DNA of 64,000 bases from the NCBI RefSeq assembly GCF_004803695.1, contig NZ_CP039393.1:2852001-2916000 (forward strand). Direction: 5' to 3'. Shown here in pieces: positions 16,669 to 25,355 of the stretch. This stretch comes from Muribaculum gordoncarteri (lineage in GTDB: Bacteria > Bacteroidota > Bacteroidia > Bacteroidales > Muribaculaceae). The translations under genes and the position numbers were made by a program. The notes under the pieces were generated by a model that saw only the letters and a program-made list of their open reading frames with translations, did no database searches and was not told the origin of the DNA. Numbering within the stretch: the stretch's first letter is position 1; every line of letters starts with the position of its first letter.

Positions 16669-16894
16669 GTATTTAAGCTGTTTATATCTTAAAATCGAGT
16701 TGATTTTATATCAATATTCCTCCTCTTTGAAAAGTTATACACATACTGATTATAAGTGTAATACAAAATAAGTAGTGTAAAGTGGACAAACAAATTCGGC
16801 ATGGACAAACAAACGGTAAAACAAAAAGAGACAAGCACTTCAATCGGCAAATATAATTAAGTTAATATGCGGAAACACAATGCTATAGATTATT

Positions 16895-16934
16895 ATTTAT
16901 CGCAAATTTGGATAAATTACGACAAATTGCTATA
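16895..16934 (+). repeat. 10-bp-phased AATT repeats in the Fic promoter
   Basis: ATTTATCGCA, AATTTGGATA, AATTACGACA and AATTGCTATA follow each other at exact 10-base steps and span the -33 to -7 region. Related decamers recur just after the gene (18271-18310), so the sites may bind one regulator. Confidence 0.6.
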
Positions 16935-16938
16935 TTTG
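16931..16938 (+). promoter_or_regulatory. Fic gene -7 box
   Basis: TATATTTG, with TTTG 20 bases upstream (16907-16910) as the -33 element. It starts 26 bases before the ATG. Confidence 0.7.
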
Positions 16939-16956
16939 TATTCTAAATAAACATAT

Positions 16957-18258
16957 ATGATTGAACAACCTCCATTTATTACGCAGGACATAGACACTTC
17001 ATTGGATAATGAAGAATTGAAGAATCTTATTTCCTCAATCAACAGTCGCTATCTTTATTGGAGTGATGTCAAATATCGTATGCCTTCAGGCATGACGGGC
17101 ATTGAATTATGGAGCAAGGTCAAATCAGTGAGAAATCTAACGGATGTCAAAATTTGGCCTCAGAATAACATACATTTCTCTCTGACAAATACAATGCAGA
17201 GGTTATGTCACGAGTTTGACATGAATTTTGGAGGCTCATGGGGTGCTTCCAGAATATTCCCTGACGACAAAACTACCCAGGAACTGTATCTTATCAGTTC
17301 TATAATGGAGGAGGCCATTGCCTCAAGCCAGATGGAGGGCGCCTCCACAACGCGTGAAGCTGCAAAAGAGATGCTTCGGAAAAAAGTATCTCCCAAAGAT
17401 AAGAGTCAGCGCATGATTCTCAACAACTACAATACAATCAATTTCATTCGCGATCATGCTAAAGAAAAGTTGACTCCGGCATTAATAATGCAGATACACG
17501 GCATGATGACAGAAAATGCACTTGATGTTCCAGATGCCGCCGGTCGTCTAAGGCGAGATGATGAAAATATTGTAGTTGGCAACGGCATAACTGGAGAAAT
17601 CGTGCACACTCCACCATCGGCAGAGTGTCTGAATGAATTCTTGGATTGTTTATGTACTTTTTTCAATGATGAGAATACCGGAATTTTCGTTCATCCGATA
17701 ATCAGGGCTATAACAATACATTTTCTTGTTGGTTATTACCATCCTTTTGCTGATGGCAATGGTCGCACCGCAAGAGCTCTGTTCTATTGGTATATGATGA
17801 AGTCAAACTATTGGCTTGTGCAGTATCTGTCTATTTCACGTATCATAAAAGGCTCTAAAAAATCTTATGAAAAAGCATTTCTTTATTCTGAAGCAGACGG
17901 TAATGATATAGGATATTTCATACAATACAATCTGGATGTGCTCCTAAAATCATTTGACGCATTGAGCCGATACATCAAACGGAAGAATAATGAGAAAAAG
18001 AAAGCCGAGAAACTTTTGCATCTTGGCAATATTACAAAACGCCAATCTCAAATCTTGAGTTTATGTATTGAGAATTCGGACATCGTACTTGTCTCGACCG
18101 ATATTGTTGGCAAATTTGGAGTAACTCCCAACACAGCAAAATCAGACTTAAGAAAACTGACCGAAAAAGGCTACTTGAGTGAAATCAGTTTGAACGGTAG
18201 GACAAAAGGTTATATACGCTCTGCTAATTTTGAACAACTTATAGGCAAAATCAAATAG
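16957..18258 (+). CDS. Fic-domain protein with N-terminal inhibitory motif and C-terminal winged helix
   Basis: This 433-residue protein has the catalytic Fic motif HPFADGNGR (His262), which normally transfers AMP from ATP to a protein hydroxyl. An inhibitory-helix motif of form S-x-x-x-E-G is present upstream (Ser123, Glu127 in SSQMEG), as in class II, self-inhibited Fic enzymes. The C-terminal 75 residues (RQSQILSLCIE, STDIVGKFGVTPNTAKSDLRKL) form a winged-helix DNA-binding domain. Together with phased repeats in its promoter this suggests autoregulation. No antitoxin gene is adjacent, consistent with built-in inhibition. The target protein is unknown. Confidence 0.92.
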   Translation: MIEQPPFITQDIDTSLDNEELKNLISSINSRYLYWSDVKYRMPSGMTGIELWSKVKSVRNLTDVKIWPQNNIHFSLTNTMQRLCHEFDMNFGGSWGASRIFPDDKTTQELYLISSIMEEAIASSQMEGASTTREAAKEMLRKKVSPKDKSQRMILNNYNTINFIRDHAKEKLTPALIMQIHGMMTENALDVPDAAGRLRRDDENIVVGNGITGEIVHTPPSAECLNEFLDCLCTFFNDENTGIFVHPIIRAITIHFLVGYYHPFADGNGRTARALFYWYMMKSNYWLVQYLSISRIIKGSKKSYEKAFLYSEADGNDIGYFIQYNLDVLLKSFDALSRYIKRKNNEKKKAEKLLHLGNITKRQSQILSLCIENSDIVLVSTDIVGKFGVTPNTAKSDLRKLTEKGYLSEISLNGRTKGYIRSANFEQLIGKIK

Positions 18259-18270
18259 AACATTCATATC

Positions 18271-18310
18271 AATTTATCGCAATTTATCGCAATTTACGAT
18301 AAGTTACGCG
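18271..18310 (+). repeat. Tandem decamer repeats after the Fic gene
   Basis: AATTTATCGC is repeated twice, then come AATTTACGAT and AAGTTACGCG: four 10-base units beginning 13 bases after the stop codon. They resemble the units in the Fic promoter. Confidence 0.8.
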
Positions 18311-18437
18311 TTAATTATTTAAGACACAGATACATATCGCACAAATAATGCCAAAACGCATATACCCTCGAAAATACTCTCCCTCTTTTGGGCAGACAAA
18401 TTTCGGTGTCTGACGGCATAAAATCTAATGGAAATAA

Positions 18438-18473
18438 CAATGGCCAAACAAATTGCATTTTGCTTGGCCATTG
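18438..18473 (-). terminator. Hairpin after the DUF2795 gene
   Basis: CAATGGCCAA and TTGGCCATTG form a perfect 10-bp stem with a 16-base loop, downstream of the minus-strand operon. The following tract (TTATTTCC) is only moderately T-rich. Confidence 0.5.
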
Positions 18474-18502
18474 ATTATAAGTTGTTTGCGTCAAATTTCC
18501 GA

Positions 18503-18724
18503 TCAATATTCTTCCTCGTTGAAGAAGAAGTCCTCTTTGCTGGGGTAGTCGGGCCAGATATCTTCGATGCATTCGTAGGTTTCGCCTTCATCTTCCATTT
18601 CCTGAAGATTTTCGATTACTTCAAGCGGCGCTCCCGAACGCATTGCATAGTCAATAAGTTCTTCCTTGGTTGCGGGCCAAGGTGCATCTTCGAGCTTTGA
18701 TGCAAGTTCCAATGTCCAATACAT
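18503..18724 (-). CDS. Small acidic DUF2795-like protein
   Basis: This is a 73-residue, strongly acidic cytoplasmic protein. The segment PWPATKEELIDYAMRSGAPLEVIENL resembles the DUF2795 helical fold, and the C-terminus is acidic and aromatic (FFFNEEEY). An ATG at 18724 is chosen over an upstream frame that would extend into the intergenic region. It lies 57 bases after the cobalamin adenosyltransferase stop and is probably its operon partner. Function unknown. Confidence 0.75.
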   Translation of the reverse strand: MYWTLELASKLEDAPWPATKEELIDYAMRSGAPLEVIENLQEMEDEGETYECIEDIWPDYPSKEDFFFNEEEY

Positions 18725-18781
18725 AGGCCTATTTAATTTTATAGTTATTAGAAAGGTAGAATTAGTCTGTCTATTGATCAA

Positions 18782-19345
18782 CTAACAATTCTTATCCCAA
18801 AATATTTCATCAAATTGATTGGCGACATTGTTAAAACGTGCAAACACAAACAGGAAGTCGCTTAATCGATTCACAAATTTCAATACATTGGGATCGACAT
18901 AGGTAGTGTTGGAAAGGGCAACTATGCGACGCTCGCAGCGACGGCACATTGTGCGGCACACGTGAGCGACTGCCGAGCGATGTGTTCCTCCGGGCAATAC
19001 AAACGATGTCAACGGGGGCAACTGCGCATCCATAACATCGATTGAGTTTTCGATACGCTCGATGTCCTCATAGGTCAATCCGTTGCAGTGGGTTATGGCA
19101 TTATCGACATTTGGAGTCGCAAGATATGCGCCTATGTTGAATAGCTTGTTCTGAACAAAACGGAGCAGGTCGACATATTCAGACTGAAGATTGGGGATTG
19201 CAATCAATACGCCGAGGTTGGCATTGAGTTCATCAACCGAACCGTAAGCCTCGATGCGTATGTCGGTTTTCTTCACTTTTTGTCCGCCAACGAGCGAAGT
19301 CACTCCGAGATCGCCCGTACGAGTGTATATCTTACTTTTAGTCAT
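18782..19345 (-). CDS. pduO: Cob(I)alamin adenosyltransferase, PduO type
   Basis: This 187-residue enzyme transfers the adenosyl group of ATP to cob(I)alamin to make adenosylcobalamin, the cofactor of methylmalonyl-CoA mutase. The N-terminal ATP motif TRTGDLGVTSL and the AYGSVDELNANLG segment are diagnostic. The C-terminal half has the helical-bundle residues CRRCERRIV and VLKFVNRLSDFLFVFAR. Members act as cytoplasmic trimers. No riboswitch-like element is visible in the 160-base divergent gap to the kinase-like gene. The small DUF2795-like gene follows in the same direction. Confidence 0.93.
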   Translation of the reverse strand: MTKSKIYTRTGDLGVTSLVGGQKVKKTDIRIEAYGSVDELNANLGVLIAIPNLQSEYVDLLRFVQNKLFNIGAYLATPNVDNAITHCNGLTYEDIERIENSIDVMDAQLPPLTSFVLPGGTHRSAVAHVCRTMCRRCERRIVALSNTTYVDPNVLKFVNRLSDFLFVFARFNNVANQFDEIFWDKNC

Positions 19346-19509
19346 AACGTTAAAAGTGTTTTTGATTTGTAATGGGCGGCAAAGGTAATCAAAAAAAGTG
19401 ACAAATACAATAAATAATCGTCTTGGATTTTTTTAACTGTTGTCGGAAACTTATTTGCCCTAACTTTTGTATCTTTACAAAAGTATAATTCATTTTCGAC
19501 TATTAAATT

Positions 19510-21180
19510 ATGAGCGACCAACTGAAAGTTTATTGTAAGAATATAGAAGAGTATATTCCGTTCAAGGGCGGCGACACGCTTATGGACATATACAACACCA
19601 TCGCCGACCGCATTCCCGAGCGTCCGATATGCGCTCATGTCAACAACAAGACCGAGGACCTGCAGTTTCCGTTGTTCGCTCCCAAGCAAGTCGAATTCCT
19701 CACCCGCCAAAGCCCTTCGGGACATCGTGTCTACGTGCGCTCGCTGTGCATGATGCTTTACAAGTCGGTAGTCGACCTGTTTCCGGGCGTCAGGCTCATA
19801 ATCGAGCATTCCATATCGCGCGGTTACTACTGCAGGCTTACAGGTGACATAACCGTAAACGAGGATGTAGTCACGCGACTAAAGGCCCGGATGACCGAAC
19901 TCGTAAAGCGTGATATAAAATTTGAGCGCAAGGAGCGTCTTACATCCGATGTTATAAAGATATTCGAGAAGCAAGGGCTTGACGACAAGGTTAAGCTGCT
20001 ACGCTCCATCCATGAATTATATACCGTATATTATCGCCTCGACAACGTGTGCGACAGCTACTATGGCAATCTCGCGCCGTCGACCGGCATGCTCAACATA
20101 TTTGACCTCCAATTGTATAAGGAGGGATTCCTGCTACTTGGAGCCGACAGCAGCAACCCGTCAATGGCCGCGTCACCAATAGTACAGGAGAAGATGTATC
20201 ACGCATTCACCGACTACCTGGCCTTCAACCGAGTGATCGGGGTCGACAACGTGGGTGAACTAAACGAAGCTGTGGCCAGCAAGGAGTCGGCCATGCTGAT
20301 AAATGTAGCCGAAGCACTGCATGACAAAAAAATAGGACGAATATCCGATGACATTTCACGCCGTTACGCCGAAGGAGGCGCAAGGATCGTACTCATCGCC
20401 GGACCGTCATCATCGGGAAAGACCACATTCACCAAGAGGCTTGCCATACAACTTATGACCAACCTCCTTGAGCCTAAAATGATATCGCTCGACGACTACT
20501 TTGTCAACCGCGAGGTTACACCGCGTGACATTGACGGCGACTATGACTACGAATCACTGTATGCCCTCGACCTCGAAACATTCAACCGCGACCTCAACGC
20601 TCTTATTGCCAGCGAAGAAGTGAATCTGCCCACCTATAACTTTGAGCTTGGACATCGTGTGTACAAAGGGAAAAAGCTGAAACTTAACAGCAATTCAGTG
20701 CTGCTAATCGAAGGTATCCACGGCCTTAACCCCGAACTCACGGCCCACATCGACGCCAAGATGAAATACCTCATCTATGTGTCGGCACTGACCACACTGT
20801 CGATCGACGACCACAACTGGGTGCCTACAACCGACAACCGACTGCTGCGCAGAATAATACGTGATTACAAATACCGTGGTGTTAGTGCCACCGACACCAT
20901 AAAGCGATGGCCAAGCGTGCGTCGCGGCGAAGAAAAGTGGATATTCCCGTTTCAGGAAAACGCCGATGCTATGTTCAACTCCTCGCTAATATTTGAGCTC
21001 GGCGTAATGAAAGAGTTTGCCGACGACATTCTCAACGGTGTTCCACGTGACATCAGAGAGTATGCCGAAGCCTACCGCTTGAGGAAATTGCTCAGCTACT
21101 TCACGCCCATCACCGACAGGCTTATACCGTCGACATCGCTTCTGCGTGAGTTCTTGGGAGGTTCTTCGTTCCACTATTAA
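19510..21180 (+). CDS. Uridine kinase-like P-loop protein with N-terminal threonyl-tRNA-synthetase-like region
   Basis: This 556-residue cytoplasmic protein has an N-terminal half (about 1-230) resembling the TGS and second additional domain of threonyl-tRNA synthetases (HVNNKTEDLQFPL, SRGYYCRL). A phosphoribulokinase/uridine-kinase domain follows, with P-loop GPSSSGKTT and MISLDDYFVNRE. The fusion is common in Bacteroidetes and Firmicutes and is usually annotated as nucleoside kinase; the substrate is not proven. It has no tRNA-ligase catalytic domain. Its 3' end overlaps the convergent TrmH gene by four bases. Confidence 0.88.
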   Translation: MSDQLKVYCKNIEEYIPFKGGDTLMDIYNTIADRIPERPICAHVNNKTEDLQFPLFAPKQVEFLTRQSPSGHRVYVRSLCMMLYKSVVDLFPGVRLIIEHSISRGYYCRLTGDITVNEDVVTRLKARMTELVKRDIKFERKERLTSDVIKIFEKQGLDDKVKLLRSIHELYTVYYRLDNVCDSYYGNLAPSTGMLNIFDLQLYKEGFLLLGADSSNPSMAASPIVQEKMYHAFTDYLAFNRVIGVDNVGELNEAVASKESAMLINVAEALHDKKIGRISDDISRRYAEGGARIVLIAGPSSSGKTTFTKRLAIQLMTNLLEPKMISLDDYFVNREVTPRDIDGDYDYESLYALDLETFNRDLNALIASEEVNLPTYNFELGHRVYKGKKLKLNSNSVLLIEGIHGLNPELTAHIDAKMKYLIYVSALTTLSIDDHNWVPTTDNRLLRRIIRDYKYRGVSATDTIKRWPSVRRGEEKWIFPFQENADAMFNSSLIFELGVMKEFADDILNGVPRDIREYAEAYRLRKLLSYFTPITDRLIPSTSLLREFLGGSSFHY

Positions 21181-21707
21181 CGGAGCGAAGCCTCAAAGAA
21201 GTGCCACATGGCCACAGCCGCGCTTACCGATACATTGAGCGAGTGCTTTGTGCCAAACTGGGGAATTTCGATGCACACATCGGCGGCATCCACAACCGAT
21301 TGTTCCACACCCTTGACCTCGTTGCCGGCAACAATAGCATATCGGCGACCGGGCTCGACCGTCATCTTCTCAAGCGACACGCTACCCTCGACCTGTTCGA
21401 GCACACACAGTGTGTAGCCCTCGGCCTGCAATTCCTTCACAGCCTCAAGAGTGTCCTTACAGTATTGCCAATCGACCGAATCCTCGGCACCAAGGGCGGT
21501 CTTGTGAATCTCGGGCGAAGGAGGACAGCCCGTGACACCGCACAGCAGTACCCGCTCAACCTTGAAGGCGTCGCAGGTGCGCAATATCGCGCCCACATTG
21601 GTAAGACTCCTCACATTGTCGAGCACCATTACAAGCGGAAGCTTTTCGGAAGCTTTGAATTCTTCGGGGGAGATGCGGTGCAAGTCCCAAATGGTCTTCT
21701 TTTTCAT
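21177..21707 (-). CDS. SpoU/TrmH-family RNA 2'-O-ribose methyltransferase
   Basis: This 176-residue SPOUT enzyme methylates the 2'-OH of a tRNA or rRNA ribose. All three motifs are visible: DNVRSLTNVGAILRTCDAF (motif 1), AIVAGNEVKGV (motif 2) and IEIPQFGTKHSLNVSVSAA (motif 3, the knot). It lacks the extra N-terminal RNA-binding domain of larger 23S rRNA enzymes, so a tRNA substrate is plausible but not shown. The stop overlaps the convergent kinase-like gene. Confidence 0.92.
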   Translation of the reverse strand: MKKKTIWDLHRISPEEFKASEKLPLVMVLDNVRSLTNVGAILRTCDAFKVERVLLCGVTGCPPSPEIHKTALGAEDSVDWQYCKDTLEAVKELQAEGYTLCVLEQVEGSVSLEKMTVEPGRRYAIVAGNEVKGVEQSVVDAADVCIEIPQFGTKHSLNVSVSAAVAMWHFFEASLR

Positions 21708-21762
21708 CTTGCCCGCAAAGGTAGCTAAAATCTACCTCTTAGGCAAAAATAGCCGTTACAAG

Positions 21763-22371
21763 CTACTGAGGCTTGGCAACCCGCACTATGTAGCAGCTGT
21801 CGTTATCCTCTACATAATCGACATTCAACCCGGCATGCCTCAGGTCATCGGCAAGCTCATCGGCCGACACAAGGAAATGACTGTGAACATGGTTATGCTG
21901 TCGCTCATGGTGAATGGAATTAATCTCCTCCTTGCTCGAAGGAAATGCAATCACGATGCGTCCGCCGGGCATCAGATTTCCTTCATAGAGTCGAGCCACC
22001 GTAGCCACAGGATCGTCAAGATGCGGAAGCATGCAGAACATCATTATTCGATCGTAGGCACCAAACAACCTGTCGCGCTCTATATTTCCCAAAATAAACC
22101 TTGCCTTTTCGGTCGACGAGAATTTACGGTGAGCCACCTTAAGCATCTCGGTCGACATGTCATAGGCATCGACCCATCCGTTTTCGGTAATTTTTTCCAC
22201 AACATAGGGGATAAGCACTCCCGTTCCGGTTCCACAGTCAAGCACAACATCATCAGGCCCGATACCGGCCTTGTCGATGATGTGGTTTATAGCTTCGACA
22301 TTATATGTGTTTATCTCATCCCATAACTCGGCTACGGAATCAAAAAAATCAACATTATTCTGACAGCTCAT
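21763..22371 (-). CDS. Class I SAM-dependent methyltransferase
   Basis: This 202-residue protein has a Rossmann methyltransferase core: motif I VVLDCGTGTGVL, acidic residue in DAYDMSTEML, motif IV MMFCMLPHLDD and GNLMPGGRIVIAF. The substrate is not identifiable; the family includes quinone, small-molecule and protein methylases. It lies 55 bases upstream of the TrmH-type gene on the same strand and may be transcribed with it. It is divergent from the TonB receptor. Confidence 0.85.
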   Translation of the reverse strand: MSCQNNVDFFDSVAELWDEINTYNVEAINHIIDKAGIGPDDVVLDCGTGTGVLIPYVVEKITENGWVDAYDMSTEMLKVAHRKFSSTEKARFILGNIERDRLFGAYDRIMMFCMLPHLDDPVATVARLYEGNLMPGGRIVIAFPSSKEEINSIHHERQHNHVHSHFLVSADELADDLRHAGLNVDYVEDNDSCYIVRVAKPQ

Positions 22372-22474
22372 AGTGATATGCTATATAATTTTACTAACTT
22401 TAAAACAATTTTATAATTTTAATTGTTCATTGTTAAAACAACGAACCCTAAATATTTACCCAAATCCCAAATCA

Positions 22475-24337
22475 ATGAGAAATCAATTATTGTCGATTGT
22501 GCTTTCGGCCTCAAGCCTTGTCACATTTGCCGGCTCGTTAAATGACACAATACCGCTGCATGAAGTCCAATTCATACAGCCCGGCAAAACAAATATCGAG
22601 CTTATTCCCCTGAACTCAATGCGCATAACAGCCGAACAGATAAACCGAAGCACCGAAACATCCCTGCTTCCGGTGCTTGTCAACAAAGTGCCCGGACTCT
22701 TCGTCACCGAGCGAGGCATGGCCGGATACGGAGTTTCAGGCGGCTCGGCCGGAACAATCAACATACGCGGTGTGGGACAAGGCAACAAAGTGCTGTTTAT
22801 GATCAACGGCCTACCCAACTGGGCGGGAATATACGGACACTCGCTCGCCGACACATACACAACCACCGAAGTTGACCATCTGGAGGTGGTGCGCGGCCCG
22901 TCATCGCTGCTCTACGGCTCAAATGCAATGGGCGGCTCGGTCAACATCATAACCCGCGACCAGGATCGAAACGGATTTCAAGGAAGAGCCCGCATGATGT
23001 GGGGCACTCACGCAACACAACGTTACGGCATAAGCCTCGGTTACCGTCACAATAAATTCCAGGCTACAGCCGGAGCTCAATACGACCGCTCCAAAAACAA
23101 TCGCCCCGGAAGCAACTTCTGGCTTGCCAACGAGGTGGCCCAGATACGCTACAATGCATCCAAGAACTGGAACGCAGGAGCCAACATCAACCTCACGCAA
23201 AGTTTAGCCCGAAATCCGGGTGCAACCAACGAACCGCTGCTGTCGATGTGGACTCACTTCTTCCGTGGCACAGCCGCGTTATATGCCAACAATGTGTATG
23301 ACCGGTTGAGAGGCGGTGTTCAGATGTACTACAGCTGGGGACAACATTGGGTCGATGACGGATATGCTCCCGATGCCGAACCGTCGGACTACATTTTCCG
23401 ACTATCCGACTTCAACCGCGGATTTACCGCTTACGAAACATTGAACCCGTGGACCGGCAGCGACCTAAGCCTCGGATTTGACTACAAGCAATACGGAGGC
23501 CACGCCTGGAACGACCTTGATGAAGGAGGCCGGGAAGAGATAATCGACCGCAAGGAAACCGAAGTAGCAGGCTACCTGATGCTCCAGCAGCAACTGTGTG
23601 AAATGATGTCGGTAAACGCCGGAGTACGACTCGAGCATAACACTCAATTCGGTAACGAATGGGTACCTCAGGCCGGATTCATATTGCATCCCGTGCTCAA
23701 CAACACCGTGAAGTTCTCGTTCAGCAAAGGATATAGGGCTCCAAACCTTCGCGAGCTCTACCTCTACCGTCCGGCCAATCCCAACCTCAACCCCGAATAC
23801 ATGTATAACTACGATGTCGAAATACGCCAGCGACTGCTTGACGGACATCTCGACATGGGGCTGTCGCTATTCTTCATCGATGGAAAAGACATGATACAAA
23901 CATCGATGGTCGACGGCCGTCCGCTCAACGGCAACACCGGATCGTTCATCAACAAAGGCGTGGAATTTGACGCTACATATATAATCAACCGTCAATGGAA
24001 CGCCAACGCCAACTACAGTTATCTGCATACATCAAAACCCCTGCTGGCCGCTCCCCGCAACAAGTTCAACGCGGAGGTCAACTACAATCCGGGGCAATTT
24101 GAGTTCACCGCCGAAGTACAGTCGATATGGGGGCTGTACACCAATGTCACCTCAGGCACCAAAAACGATTACACTCTGCTTAATCTACGTGCAGCCTATA
24201 ATGTCGACATTGCCGGAATATGCGATGCCAAGATATTCGTAAAAGGCGACAACCTCACCAACAAGCACTATGAAATAAACGAAGGTTTCCCCATGCCCGG
24301 CGCAACCGTAATGGCCGGATTTGAAGTGAAATTCTAA
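22475..24337 (+). CDS. TonB-dependent receptor without carboxypeptidase-regulatory domain
   Basis: This 620-residue outer-membrane receptor has a signal peptide (MRNQLLSIVLSASSL, cleaved near FAGS). It leads directly into the plug: VLVNKVPGLFVTERG, GTINIRGVGQGNKVLFMI, then HLEVVRGPSSLLYGSNAMGG, the classic plug end. The barrel ends with the aromatic VMAGFEVKF. The short N-terminus and compact size resemble receptors for siderophores, haem or cobalamin rather than SusC-type glycan importers. The ATG at 22475 gives a proper signal peptide; an upstream in-frame start does not. A strong terminator follows, so it is monocistronic. Confidence 0.9.
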   Translation: MRNQLLSIVLSASSLVTFAGSLNDTIPLHEVQFIQPGKTNIELIPLNSMRITAEQINRSTETSLLPVLVNKVPGLFVTERGMAGYGVSGGSAGTINIRGVGQGNKVLFMINGLPNWAGIYGHSLADTYTTTEVDHLEVVRGPSSLLYGSNAMGGSVNIITRDQDRNGFQGRARMMWGTHATQRYGISLGYRHNKFQATAGAQYDRSKNNRPGSNFWLANEVAQIRYNASKNWNAGANINLTQSLARNPGATNEPLLSMWTHFFRGTAALYANNVYDRLRGGVQMYYSWGQHWVDDGYAPDAEPSDYIFRLSDFNRGFTAYETLNPWTGSDLSLGFDYKQYGGHAWNDLDEGGREEIIDRKETEVAGYLMLQQQLCEMMSVNAGVRLEHNTQFGNEWVPQAGFILHPVLNNTVKFSFSKGYRAPNLRELYLYRPANPNLNPEYMYNYDVEIRQRLLDGHLDMGLSLFFIDGKDMIQTSMVDGRPLNGNTGSFINKGVEFDATYIINRQWNANANYSYLHTSKPLLAAPRNKFNAEVNYNPGQFEFTAEVQSIWGLYTNVTSGTKNDYTLLNLRAAYNVDIAGICDAKIFVKGDNLTNKHYEINEGFPMPGATVMAGFEVKF

Positions 24338-24356
24338 CCATGACATCAAAATCAAA

Positions 24357-24393
24357 GGAAGTCACTCTCGCATTTAAGCGAAGGGTGACTTCC
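24357..24393. terminator. Terminator between TonB receptor and ribF
   Basis: GGAAGTCACTCTCGC pairs with GCGAAGGGTGACTTCC with one bulged base around a 6-base loop, then TCGTTTATT. It sits between convergent genes and can serve both. Confidence 0.85.
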
Positions 24394-24429
24394 TCGTTTA
24401 TTATCGTTATGTGACGGCGGCAATCTGCG

Positions 24430-25353
24430 CTATAGCAACAGGGCATTGGCAGCCTCGACATCACGCGCAAGTTGCGCTTTCAATTCGTCAAGTCCTGAAA
24501 AGCGCATCTCCTTGCGCAGAAAAGCCATAAACTCAATGCGCATTTCCGTTCCGTAAAGATCGCCGTCATAATCAATTATGTGTACCTCAATGTTCACCGG
24601 TGAATCGCATCCGTCAACCGTAGGACGATGACCTATGTTCAATATTGCCCTGTGGCGACTGCCGTCACTTAGGGTGGCAAATGCGGCATACACTCCGTTA
24701 CCCGGCACCAATATGGAATCACCTATCGGCTCTATATTAGCAGTAGGGAAACCCAATTGACGACCAAGTTTCTTGCCGTGTATCACACGCCCCCTTATCG
24801 AGTAAGGTCGGCCAAGCAGCTCGGCCACCTTCCCCACTTCATGCTCATGCAGTAACTTCCTTACAGTCGACGAACTTACCGAAGGTGTCGCCACGCTACG
24901 ATATTCATCGGCGCATATTATCTCAACACCCTCCTCGCGGCCAATCCTGATGTAGTCATCCATGTCAAGGTTCCTCTCATGTCCGAAGCGGTTGTTAAAA
25001 CCCTTCACCATGGCCTTTACCGAATAACCGTCGCGCAGCATGACAATGAAGTCGCGGGCTGACATGGAGCGCAACCCGTCGTTAAAGTCCATCACCACAC
25101 AATCGGCTATCCCGGCATGGGAAAGCATCTCCAGCCGGTCGTCAAGCGTCGAAAGCATCTCCACACGTGAACCGGGATTCACCACCTTGCGAGGATGATT
25201 GCGAAACGTAATCACCGTAGGCGACAATCCCATCTCGTCGCCCGCCTGACAGAGCACATCAAGGAGATGACGGTGTCCGGCATGGACTCCGTCAAACATC
25301 CCCACGGCCGCAATTCTCGGCCGCGTCCTGTCATAGGAAGTCAGCAGATTCAT
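24430..25353 (-). CDS. ribF: Bifunctional riboflavin kinase / FAD synthetase
   Basis: This 307-residue enzyme converts riboflavin to FMN and then FAD. The N-terminal nucleotidyltransferase domain has GMFDGVHAGHRHLL and SSSTVRKLL; the C-terminal riboflavin-kinase domain has GRQLGFPTANI, NIGHRPTV and the EVHIIDYDGDLYG segment. Length is normal. It begins 2 bases after the apbC stop and ends an apparent operon with the S24 regulator, trmB and apbC. Confidence 0.96.
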   Translation of the reverse strand: MNLLTSYDRTRPRIAAVGMFDGVHAGHRHLLDVLCQAGDEMGLSPTVITFRNHPRKVVNPGSRVEMLSTLDDRLEMLSHAGIADCVVMDFNDGLRSMSARDFIVMLRDGYSVKAMVKGFNNRFGHERNLDMDDYIRIGREEGVEIICADEYRSVATPSVSSSTVRKLLHEHEVGKVAELLGRPYSIRGRVIHGKKLGRQLGFPTANIEPIGDSILVPGNGVYAAFATLSDGSRHRAILNIGHRPTVDGCDSPVNIEVHIIDYDGDLYGTEMRIEFMAFLRKEMRFSGLDELKAQLARDVEAANALLL

Positions 25354-25355
25354 CC

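Larger units (their letters stand above)
16162..16956. other. Noncoding AT-rich stretch with strong palindromes between FRG and Fic genes
   Basis: About 0.8 kb without a credible ORF. It contains a perfect 19-bp palindrome (16448-16487), a 14-bp imperfect hairpin (16629-16668), and the phased AATT repeats and promoter before the Fic gene. No tRNA-like fold was recognised. Confidence 0.65.

Noticed and set aside
18271-18310. The decamers after the Fic gene as a CRISPR-like array
   Set aside because: Units are contiguous 10-mers with no spacers.
22372-22474. Cobalamin riboswitch upstream of the TonB receptor
   Set aside because: The gap is only about 100 bases and AT-rich, too short for the aptamer, and no B12-box-like sequence was seen.
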